From positions 1,556,921-1,620,920 of the forward strand of contig CM055111.1 in the NCBI GenBank assembly GCA_029204225.1: 64,000 nt of DNA. Reading direction: 5' to 3'. Each line of letters begins with the position of its first letter. The stretch's first letter is position 1. This DNA comes from Diphasiastrum complanatum. Taxonomy: Eukaryota > Streptophyta > Lycopodiopsida > Lycopodiales > Lycopodiaceae. The notes under the pieces were generated by a model that made no database searches, was not told the origin of the DNA, and saw only the letters and a program-made list of their open reading frames with translations. This document shows, piece by piece, positions 23,101 through 35,100 of the stretch. Both the position numbers and the translations under genes were made by a program.

Positions 23101-26100
23101 ATTGCATTGAATTGCTCACAACAGTTGTGACAAGCATCACCCTAAAATCCTAAGATTTTTTGTTTGTCTAATTTCCAATGAATAAAGTTCAAAGCTTCGC
23201 ATAACTTTTTACTTATCAGAGCATACATCCTAGTCATTCTATTGAGCATGGAAAAACATAGTGTGGCCCTAAGACGCCCCACAATTGGATGCCTACAGAT
23301 CATATCAAAGCGAGGGCCAAGAAATACATGGGATTAGGGCATGGGATTGGATGATTCCACTATGAGCGATAATAGGCGAATGCTGTTAGCGTAGGAGTCT
23401 TGGCAGGCACGAAGAAATGCAGTGTAGCCCTAAACCATGCCCCAATCAGATGCTTATACAACACTTCACAGTTGGGCCGAAAACACATGGAATTAGGGCT
23501 TGGCAATCGAAACTTGCAGTACGGACGATGACGGGTGAAACTAATGTCACAGGAGTCTCCGTAGGCATGTAGAAATTGTAAAAGATTCAACTAGTTTCAT
23601 CACATTTTGCAATATTTCCATATTTGGCATATTGAGGCCAAAACTTGTTTTAGACTTAGAGGTTGACTTTTCAAAATTCATTAGTCTAAATTTCATTTGA
23701 ATAAACACTTTTTGAAAGTGTGGGAAAGATAGAAGCGAGTTTGAGTAGATTCAATTTGAATAAGTTGGGTACATTGAATCTAGACCCAAAATTGGTAGGG
23801 TTAGCATTTTGGTGGGAAAGCCAAGTGGCCAAATAGGGTTTGGACCTGCTATAAAAGGATGTAACTCGTGGAGAGAGTCATCTTCTCTCTTCTCTACCTC
23901 ATTTCATGCTTATACATGGTTCTCTTGGGTTCTACTATCCATTGGTGCACTATCTTGGTGATTGCTTGCAATTCTATGTGTAGAATGATCTATATTTGCT
24001 ATTTTTGGATCCACACGTGTGAAATACAGTAGCTTGCTGGTTTTTCTAACCAAAGATCATTCAAGTAGATTGGATCTTAAGGATCTGAAATCTTTCACAT
24101 GGTATCAGAGCTTATGTTTCAGGTTATGAAAGAGGAAATCAGATCTATCAATGATTTGGTGAAGATATCAAGTCTAGAGCATGCTAGAGAGGATTCTACA
24201 CCAAAATCGGATTTTTTGCTTTTGTAGATTGGATCTTTTGTAGATCAAAACACTAAATAGGTCAATATACTTGTTCAATTCCGTTTTTTGAATTCACATG
24301 CTGGATTTGGCCGATTTTTGGATCATTGGTTCAGCCTAAGTGGTGGCTTATAGATTGCATATCAAATTTTCAGCATTTGCATGTAGATTTGGAATAGTCA
24401 ATTTTTTTGTGATTTTGTCAAAACCCTAATTTTGATTGGATCTCTAGATAGTGAGGTTGCTGGACTTCATTTGAGTGTGTTTCAATCTTAGGAAGTGGCA
24501 AAAGTCATTAGATTGAGGATAGATCATAGGTTGATCAAGATTCCATGATTCTATGTGTTGATTTGCTTGGATAAGTGCTAGAAGAGAATTTGTGAGATAG
24601 TTTCAAATCTTGGTGATTTCTTTTGAAAGCATTTGTTGTTGTTCAAAGGAGTGCTTTGTGCATTGAAGCAGGTTGAAAGAGAAGATCAGGTCATTGCTAC
24701 ATGGCAACCTCAATTGGAGTCATGTTGGAAGCCAATGATAGGCTTACCTCAATTAACTATTCATTATGGAGAGTGATGATGGAGTCACTTCTTGAGATGA
24801 ATGATGTTTTGGATATTGTTGTAGGTTTGGAGGAGAGACCAGCAACACAACAAGATCAATTGAGGTATGACAAGAGGGCCAAGAAGTCTCTACACATGAT
24901 AAAGATGAATGTTACCAATGAACTTCTCAAGGAAGTTGGTAAGTGCACATCATCTTTGGAAGCTTGGAATTCATTGAAGAAGCTTTATGAATCCAAGTTT
25001 ACTTCTAGAGTGTTGACTCTAAGAAGGCAAATCTTTTCTTGTTTGCAAAAGAATGAAGAAAGTCCAAGTACTTTTGTTTTGAGAATGAAAGCATTGAATG
25101 ATGAGTTAGCTTGCATAGATGAAAGCATTAAGGAAGGAGAGCTTATTCAAGTGATTCTTAATGGCTTGTTGGATGCTCATGCTAACATTGTTCAAAGTAT
25201 TGCTATTCAAAAGACTTTGCCAAGTTTGATGGATCTTCAAGAGATCTTGATCAATGAGGAATATAGGCTTCAAGCAAGAGGTGGATCTACATCGACACTT
25301 CAAGAGGATGCTATGTTCACAAAGGGCAAATTCAAGGGCAAAACCAAAAGCAAGTGGTCTAAAGGGCAAAATCAAGTGGATGCTTCTTCAAGTGGCAAAA
25401 AGAAGGATAGATCAAAGCTCAAGTGCTTCTATTGTGGCATCAAAGGACACTTTGCAAGCGAGTGCTACAAGAAGAAGAGAGATCAAGGAGACAAGCAAGG
25501 TAATCTTACTCTTGATGAGGATGGTTTGGATGTGCAAGATGCAAATGATGATGCTTTTGTGATGTCTTCATGTATGCTTGCTAATGATGGAGATCTAGAT
25601 CCTTGGTGGATTGATAGTGGAGCAAGTTCACACATGACCTTTTACAAAGAGTACTTCACTTCTTTGTTGGCATATGGAAATGACAAGAGGGTGATCTACA
25701 CGGCCAATGATGGTGAGTGTGCAATCAAAGGGATTGGCACAATTCCTATTTCTCTCTCTACAAATAGGAATGTTCATTTGGAGGATGTCTTGTTTATTCC
25801 ATCTATTACCAAGATTTTGCTTAGTGTGAGTCAAATGCTAAGTAAGGGCCTCAAGGTGGAGTTTGATGGAGATGCTTGTTCGATCAAAAGGAAGGATGTC
25901 TTGATTGGAAAAGGTAAAAGGCAAGGGAAGTTGTTCAAACTTGATGCTTGTGTTATTGCTAACCAAGTTGGATGTGTTGCAAGGGAGCAAATTTCTATTC
26001 AAGAGGTTTGGCACAAAAGGATGAGACACCTCAACTTCAAGTCATTGGAGGTAATGGCAAGGAAGAAGGTTGTGATTGGTCTTCCAAGTTCCTTAAGTAA

Positions 26101-29100
26101 TGACAAGCATGTTTGTGAGTCTTGTGCTTTGTCTAAGTCACCTTATACTAGATCTATTTCTAGATTTACAAAGCCTTTTCAACTTGTACATTCGGATATT
26201 CATGGATTTACTACAATTAGCAATAGTGGAGCTAAGATGTATGTAACATTCATTGATGATTTTAGTAGATTTTGTTGGATCTATCTACTAAAGAGCAAGG
26301 ATGAAGTGTATGATGTCTTTGTCAAGTTCAAGAATGCAAGGGAGAACCAATTTTCGACAAAGTTCAAGTGCTTGAGAGGTGACAATGGTGGTGAGTACAT
26401 ATCTAACAAGTTCAAGGCCTTTTGTGATGAGCATGGGATCAAGAGGGAGTATACAACATCAAGGACCCCACAACAAAATGGAGTGGCTGAAAGGAAGAAT
26501 AGAACTTTATGTGAAAGTGCTAAAGCTATGAGGTTAAGTGCTAATCTTGACAAACCATTTTGGGATCAAGCTTTGTTGTGTGCCAATTTCTTGTGCAATA
26601 GGTGGCCGAGTGCTATTTTGGATGGAAGGACACCTTTTGAGATGCTATTCAAGAGGAGGCTGAGTGTCAACTTTCTAAGAACCTTTGGATGCACATGCTA
26701 TGTCAACATTACTCTTGATGATAGGACCAAGGAGGATCCATTTTCAAGAAGAGGTATTTTTGTTGGATATAGTGAGGTGAGTAAAGCCTACAAGGTTTAC
26801 ATTCCTTCTACTAACAAAGTAGATGGATCTAACATTCTTGATGTTGATGAGAAGGATCCTACTTTGGATGGTGGTGATGATGGACCTTCATCAAGTCAAA
26901 AGCCAAGGAGAACATCAAGAGAAAGACAAGTACCTTCAAGGCTCACATATGATCAAAAGGGTAAGCAAGTAGTTTCTGGAAATTATGTTGCTTTCCTAAC
27001 CTCTTTGGATGATCCTACAAGTGTAGATCAAGCAAGGAAAGAAGAGGAGTGGATCCAACCAATGGATCTTGAGTATCGATCTCTTATGAAGAGTGGAACA
27101 TCTTTTGGAGGATCTTCTTGTGTACATGGAGCTATGCAAGTGGATGGATGTTATCTTGCTGTAAAATCAAATAATGGATCTAGAAAACAAATTTTGTTCA
27201 ATGACTTTGATGGTCAAGTTGAAGATCAAGAGGTTGATCTCAAAGCGCTTCAACTAGTCAAAAGGGAAGTTGGCAATTTGGAGCTAGTCAAGAGCATCAA
27301 AGGAAAGGTAATTGGCAAAGGTGTTATGGATCTGTTTTTGCAGCATATTGAAGACTCAAGTAAGGTCAAAGGAGCAGCAAGGAAGTGTTGTTCAAGTTTA
27401 CTTTACTTGTTCTATCCATGTTTGAGCAATTTCATGTGGATGTGTGCAAATTGTCAAGATATGGTAAAACTAGCTACATTGGTGAGCATTGTTTTGATGT
27501 TGGATTTGTACTAGCATTCTTGGCTGATTTTGTTGATGGAAATGAAGCTATTGGAGGTTCATTATGTCACTCATCCATGGCTAAGTTCTCAAGTGTTGAG
27601 CTACTTGGTGCCAATATTTGGAGATTGTCAATTTTTGGTGAATTCATGGTCATTTTCTTGTGTCAAGTAGATCTTGAAGATGGACTAGTGCAAACTACTT
27701 GGTTTATGGAGTCATGTGGTGCTGGATTTGCATCATTTATGTACTCACCTACTCATGGATTTCCAAGGTTTGATGGTTTCTTGTGGCAAGATGAAGATGG
27801 AGGCTCATTCATGGAGTATCATGGTGGATACAAGGCAACAAAGGACAAAGGAGGAGGAGACATGCAAGCAAAAGTTGATCACTCACATTTATTGTTTGTT
27901 TGCTGTATTTTTCTAGAGAGTTCAAAGTTGGAAGCATGGTGGAATCATTTCATTTACATTCTATTTGATTCTTCATGTTCTAGTCACATTTTTACATGTA
28001 AAATTGATGTAAGAAATAGTGGAGCATCCCAAGTGGACACTATTCTCTATATCAATTATGGTTGTTTCTATTTCGAGCATTACATGATCATTGAAAGGAG
28101 ATCTATTCTTAGGAAGAAGATCATTCTTATGATGGATCAAAGTTCTATTGGCAAAAACTATGCTAGGAGCATTGGAAGCTAGGAAAGCGAGTTTTGAGGT
28201 ACATCATTGGAACTCGAGATTTTGGCATATTGTATGAGGGATCATCACCTAATCTTTTTGGATTTTCAGATTCGGACTATGCTGGAGATGTAATGGATAG
28301 GAAATCCATTAGTTTTGTATTTTCATAGGTGATGGAGCTATATCATGGATGTCAAAGAAACAAGCCACTATCTCATTGTCATCTAGTGAGGCCGAGTACA
28401 AAGCTCTTACACATTGCACAAAGGAGATGGTATGGATCAAAAGGATGATCAAGGATCTTCACTTGCTGGATTTTTCAGAGAGCCCAATCATCTTTTGTGA
28501 CAATCAATCAGCCCAAAGAATGGCATCCAATCCTATCTTTCATGCTAGGAGCAAGCATATTGAGATACAATATCATTTTGTGAGGGAGCGAGTCATTGCA
28601 AAGGAGGTGGAGCTTCAACATGTGTCTTCAAGGGAATGTGTAGCTGATATCTTCACCAAAGCATTGGGAAAAGACTTGTTCATGAAGCATAGGACTTCAC
28701 TTGGAGTATTATCAAAGTCTATGCTAAAACTAGTTGAAGAGGGAGTGTGAAAGATTCAACTAGTTTCATCACATTTTGTAATATTTCCATATTTGGCATA
28801 TTGAGGCCAAAACGTGTTTTAGACTTAGAGGTTGACTTTTCAAAGTTCATTAGTCTAAATTTTATTTGAATAAACACTTTTTGAAAGTGTGGGAAAGATA
28901 GAATGCGAGTTTGAGTAGATTCAATTTGAATAAGTTGGGTACATTGAATCTAGACCCAAAATTGGTAGGGTTAGCATTTTGGTGGGAAAGCCAAGTGGCC
29001 AAATAGGCTTTGGACCTGCTATAAAAGGATGTAACTTGTGGAGAGAGTGATCTTCTCTCTTCTCTATCTCATTTCATGCTTATACATGGTTCTCTTGAGT

Positions 29101-32100
29101 TCTACTATCCATTGGTGCACTATCTTGGTGATTGCTTGCAATTCTATGTGTAGAATGATCTATATTTGCTATTTTTGGATTCACACGTGTGAAATACAGT
29201 AGCTTGCTGGTTTCGTACGGACAGCAACAGTACATGATCATTTCATTCAAGTTTGATCAAGTTCTATTAGTGTTTGCATCTCAAATTGTGTGTAGATGCT
29301 GATTTTTCTACATTGGTGAAATTGGTAGTGTATTTCTCTTTCTAACCAAAGATCATTCAAGTAGATTGGATCTTAAGGATCTGAAATCTTTCACATGGTA
29401 TCAGAGCTTATGTTGCTTGGTGATTTTTATATCTTTTTTGGGGCTCCAAGACCCCAAAGGAAGTTGACTCCCAATAATATGATCTGATGAGGCAAAAGGC
29501 TCAACATGTTCTTGTCCTTACCACCACTGGGGGATGCTAATCTTCACATCGACGTGCTTCTAGGCACAATGTGAGTATCTCACCATCAATAACATATGAC
29601 TAAGTTTGAGCATGAGGAGGGTCAGTAACATGTATTTGATGCAGTATCAAGAGGTTTGATTGTCCTATTTAGAGTTCTTTTAGTGCTCTTTGTTTTACCT
29701 TTTCACAAAAAAGATAGTACCAAGCATTTGTACATAAATTACTGTACTCTTAACAAAGTCTTTGCTACTTACGAATAATCCATTCAGCCATTTGGGAGAG
29801 CCTTTTTTCTCTAAGTTTGACCTATGGCCCCGACTATCATCAGATACGTATTCATTCAAGGATGGGTAGAAGATTGCTTTTTTGTGCTTCGTTGGGTGTA
29901 TATGAGTGTTTTTTGATGCCTTGTTGGAGGGTTTGCGGATCTCAAGGCAACCCTAACCCTAGTTAATAAGTGAGAGGGGTTTGGCACCCTGCGTGTGTAA
30001 GTAAAAACCCGATGATCACACAGTTATTTGATCAATTAGTAAGTCAATAAAAGGACTTTAGGCCTTTTTGCGGGACTGTTAATGTCGCAGGGCCTAAGTG
30101 TCAAGTTAGTGAATAAAGTTGGGTTTCCCTCTAATTTGGATGGTTCCCACTCTTTTTTAAATTTGAATAATTAGGGAGGCAGAAATGGACCAATAGGATT
30201 CAGAGGCCAGGGTCCTCCTCTCTACTATAAAAAGGGACCAACTCGAGTTCCTACACATGTTCATTTCCTCATTTCAATAAAGCAGATTGGTTCTCTTCAG
30301 AAATGGATTGATGAATGTCCTTGCTCTGTATCACTTTTCCTCCATCTCTCATGCTTTATTTGTGTTTTGCTAATTGTTGGATTTGATTGTTATTGGGATT
30401 ATATGTTATTATAGAGAAAGAGTAAGCTATCTTTGTTGTGGATGCATAGTGTTAATGGATGTAGTGTTAATGTTTAGGGTTAATGGATGTTAGAGTTAGA
30501 TGTGAATCCTCCATTCATGTTGAAATCTGAACTATACTATCGCTCTCATGGGAACGAACCTACGCGTGACAACTAACTTCGTCTCTTTGATGCTAGATTG
30601 ACTAGATCTTGGTTTGAGGTTAGGCAAGGAAAGAAACCCCACTACAATTTTGGCGCCTTGCCGGGGAGCTACGCCAATTTTTCAGTTTGCAGCATGTTTT
30701 GTGGATGGTTAGCTTGCATTAGACATCTTGTCGTTGCATGAATAGTGTTAGATCTGCATTTAGGGTTAGTTTGGGAGTGATTTTACTTGATTTGAGTGGA
30801 TTTGTTTGGCTTTAATCTAATTTGATTGTAGAACAGGGAAAGCTATTCAGATCACCAATCTTAAGATCCATTTGGATCTGAGATATCAGAAAAAACAACA
30901 AAAATCGGTCAAATCTGCCAGATTTTGGTCAAAAAGAGGCAAAAATCGTCATCAGAGCTGATAACTTTTTGCCATCTTTCAGAAAACCTTCGCCGAGTTG
31001 CAGACACCTTCGGTTTTGATCACAGAACCTTCAATTTGAAGGGCGAAGATTAATTTCTAGCAGATTTCCAAAAACATCAGAAAAACTCTCAAAAAATACC
31101 AAAAAATCACCAAAACCCTAAAAATACAGAAAAAGAACCTTCGCCTGATTCACTGAGCATAGGTGTGATTCAGATCTATCTACTGCCAGGTCGGCGAAGA
31201 ATAATATCAAAAATAAAAGGGTTTTCAGAAGATCAGTTGTCAATTGCCATATTTTTGCCAAAAAAGTCACTATTTTGCAAAAATACCAGTATTACTCTTG
31301 ATCCTTCGCCAAAATCTTCGCCAAGTTTCCAGAACATTCTATTTATAGTAAAATACTATTTTTGAGTTCGGCGAAGATTCTTCATGTCCAGATCATAGAA
31401 AATCTTGACTTTTACCCTTGCCAAACTACAGAAACTGTATTTTCTTGTGCTAGAAACCTTCGCCGGGTTGGTGTTCTATTTGTACAGGAAATCACACAGT
31501 GAACGAGTGTCCTTAATTGAAAAAACGAATGGAAATCAGTGTATGCCATTTGTGTAATTTGCCTGATCATGAGATTGCTTTTTGCAACTTCAATCCTCGG
31601 ATTATTCAGCAATAGTATGCCCAAATGGGATATCGAGAACCACAGTATGGAGGAAATCCAGCAGCTAGACCTCGTCAATCTGCTCTTGGATACCCGGAAC
31701 GTTTAGCCTTACCTGCCTCACCAAAGCACTCCGCTCCTCCTGTCAACTTGATGGAACCAAAACCGTACAGAAGTGCCGAGCAATGGAACTATGGTACTGA
31801 TCAAGAAGGTGGATCTTCAGAACAGTATGCTATTTATGCTGCCGCGCAACAACAAGCCTCTAGAAATTGGACCAGAGCACCACTTGGATGCTTTGCATGT
31901 GGAGAAAGTCACAGAGTTGCAGAATGTCCAAATAAAAGAAAATTTGTACCATTCTGTCGTGACTGTGGTTATGGGCATTGCTATAAAGACTGTCCAGCAA
32001 GACCGAAGCCACCACCAGCTACAACACCTATAAATTTGATAACAATCAAGCAAAGACCAATAGCTCAAATAAATCAAGTGTACCCTTGATGGTGGTCACC

Positions 32101-35100
32101 AGAGCACAGAAGCAGAAAGAACCAGTAGCAGATCCAGTACCTACTGATTCTATACCATTGAACGATATACCAACAACGTCTGGAGTCTATCCCAATCTTC
32201 ATGCAGAAAAAAGAAAATATCAGGATATGACGCCTTGGATTAAACATCTGCAAGAAGAAGAGGAGCTTGAAGCTGCTAAAGCAACAGCTGAAGTACGTTC
32301 TTCACCATTGCAGCCACCAAGAAATTCACGTATAGATATGAATGATCAGTTGCATCATCATGAAGAACCCTTCAAGATGACTGAACCGGAAGTGCCGCAA
32401 ATAGAACTGCTCATGAATATTTTATCTAGTAAGATTAATATTTCATTGGGAGAGTTCCTGAAGTTGGTGCCAAAAGCAAAAGAAGTTTTAGCGCAAAAGT
32501 TAGCTCAAGTAGAACCATAAGTCCATCAGAAGCCACTTTTCTGTGCTGGATTTGAAGAATCTAATGAAGTACTCCATGTCGGAGTCGCTTGGTGAACAAA
32601 AGAATATCACTCTGCCGATACAACATAGACAATTTCCTAAGGAAGCAGCCATGATAGATGGTGGTGGAGCATACTGCGAGGAAGACGCATAACCACCAGC
32701 TACCATCATCGCTCGCATCTCTAACCCGATCTCTACAAAGCTATGTGCAAAATGGGGCCTTACAAAGATCAAGCCTGTGACTTTTGCCATTAAGCTAGCT
32801 GATCAAACGACAGTTCGTCCGCGAGGAATGGTTGAAGATATACCTGTCAGAATTGCGGGAGTACAGTTCGTCATTACTTTCGTAGTAATGGACTTACCAG
32901 AAGCGCCAAATGTCTACCGAGTCCTATTAGGACGTCCATGGTTACGAGTTGCGCAAGTAATCCATAACTGGGGTACTGGAAAAATCACTTTTGAAAATCG
33001 TGAACGTGCAGTCAAAGTTGATCCTACAACTTGGACTATCAAACCAGTGGTTCAAAAAGAGGATGATGATTCATCAACAATGGATCATACCTGTGACCGT
33101 CCAGAGAAAAATTTGGGAGCTCATTACGATTCTCAAACGGATACTGTCAACTGGAATGAAGCTCTTGCAACGATTGATTGTACAGCAGGATATATGTGTC
33201 AACAAGATAATCAATCAGATTTGAGTGAGATGTCATTATTAGATCGAACTTTGATACACCGATCACGTTTCCATTGAATGTGCTGAATGTAGCTTGGATA
33301 TCAACGGAACCTATACCAGATCCGATTGAAGATGATCTCATACCTGTGAGTCATGCCTTGACTTATGATGACAATGCAGAACTTACGGATGAGCAGATTC
33401 TCAATCATATGGATATGACCAGATTTGGAGTGCGTGATGTTCATGATGAACCAACAATAAAACCGCCCAAAGCAGTTATATTGAAGGAAGATAGGATCAC
33501 ATGATCAATGACGAAAAAGCAAGCCAAGCAACATTATAATACGGTCCTGAAATGGGAAAATCCTCCTCAAAAGATTGATTTAGAGAATGTGCCACCCTTA
33601 CTGGATAAAGGCAAAGGGAAAGTCGAGGATGATTCTACAAGTCAGAATTCTAGCAAGACATTATCGTCTCGCTGAACAATATCAAGCACTCCGCATGTTA
33701 CTTATTAAGTATCAAGATTGCTTTGCATGGACTTATCAAGATCTGAAGGGTATTCCGACGTCAGTTATTGAACATACCATACCTTTAGTAACTGATGCAG
33801 TTCCAAGGGTTACAAAGTTCTATCGCTGTAATCCTAATGTTGCGGATCTGATAAAGAAAGAACTTCAGAGACTGCTTGACGCCGATTTCATTTATGAGAT
33901 CGAGCATACCGAATGGATCTCAAGGATTGTCATTGTTCCTAAGAAGAATGGGAAATTGAGAATCTGTGTGAATCTCAAGGCGTTGAACAAAGTGACGCGG
34001 AGGGATCACTTTCCGTTACCTTTTATTGAAAGCATTTTGGATCGCCTTGCTGGAGCGGAAGCTTATAGTTTCTTGGATGGATTAGTTGGTTACAACCAGG
34101 TTAAGATAGCACCTGCCGATCGCCACAAAACCGCTTTTGCAACAGAATGGGGCACCTATGCTTACAAAGTAATGCCGTTTGGACTCTGTAATGCACCAAG
34201 TTCGTTCCAAAGAGTAATGCAATTTGCTTTCAAAGATTATCTACAGAAATTTCTTGAAAATTACTTGGATGACTTGGGAGTCCATATACAGATGCAGACC
34301 ACCTGGATCGATTGGAGAAAGTATTTGGAAGATGCCGCAAATATCCAATTCCTCTAAATTTAGAAAAATGCCAGATATGAGGTTGTAGCTTGTTCCCTAG
34401 CAGTAGAAAAGTCATTTGTCTTCGAATTGCACAAAAATGACTTATTGATGCCTTGAGTCGCCAAAGCTGGATTACAGTGTATGAAGCCCCTTGTTTGAAA
34501 AATTTGTTGATGATTTAAAACTTGAAGCATTTGTGTTGCCTTTTAGATGTAAGTTTCGAATTTTGCTAGTTATTGTAGAGGACAATAAAAGGGTGAATTT
34601 GTTCTACCAACAACTTCTCACTAAAGTTCTAATCCAAGTAATTAGATTGCTGTGAGTTATAGCTTTTAAGGAGATTTTGAAATCACATTGTTTTACTTTG
34701 CTTTGAATTGTCATAAGCAGCTATGGTAAGAGTTTGGTATGTTCTTATACCTTACATAATACTTGGAAGGCACATGGTGATGGTAGTCTCTAGACCACAA
34801 AAATGATGCATGTGCAACTTTAAATAGATCGCTAATAAAGAGTTTAGAGCTTTCTACCATTTTCATTATTGCATTTTTGGTGATTTGAAGGTTGGCAGTG
34901 GCAACCTAAAGGTGGATCTGTGCAATATATGATTGAAGATGCCCTAATGAAAGTAACACGATGTACACGAAAGGATCTCCTCGTTGTTGCAGCAAGCCGA
35001 ACAGATGCAGGAGTTCATGCATGGGGTCAGGTTTTATCATCTAGGACTTACTGACATAGCAGTGATTCAATCGCAGAATTTAAATATGCAGCTCAACAAG

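Larger units (their letters stand above)
23577..29395 (+). mobile_element. Ty1/copia LTR retrotransposon with RT replaced by foreign sequence
   Basis: LTR-bounded plus-strand element inside intron 2 of the TruA gene. Order: left LTR (23577-24099), primer-binding site, leader, gag-protease-integrase ORF (24701-27100 as copia), about 1.07 kb of non-copia sequence (27101-28169), RNase H (28170-28749), purine tract, right LTR (28746-29395). The LTRs begin TGTGAAAGATT or TGTAAAAGATT and end AATCTTTCACA, an 11-bp inverted end. The reverse transcriptase core is missing, so it cannot be autonomous. No 5-bp target duplication is seen: the left flank is GAAAT, while the right LTR is followed by another primer-binding site. 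Same family as 5166-6560 and 52319-52665. Confidence 0.93.
29922..34530 (+). mobile_element. truncated Ty3/gypsy retrotransposon with 5' LTR
   Basis: Plus strand: LTR (about 29922-30646), primer-binding site region TTTGGCGCCTTGCCGGGG (30649-30666), long leader, gag with two zinc knuckles, protease, RT, then a deletion joining to the end of RNase H (LIDALSRQSWITV at about 34440). Integrase and 3' LTR are absent. Several stops and frame changes. Sits in intron 2 of the TruA gene, 0.36 kb before exon 3. Confidence 0.85.
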
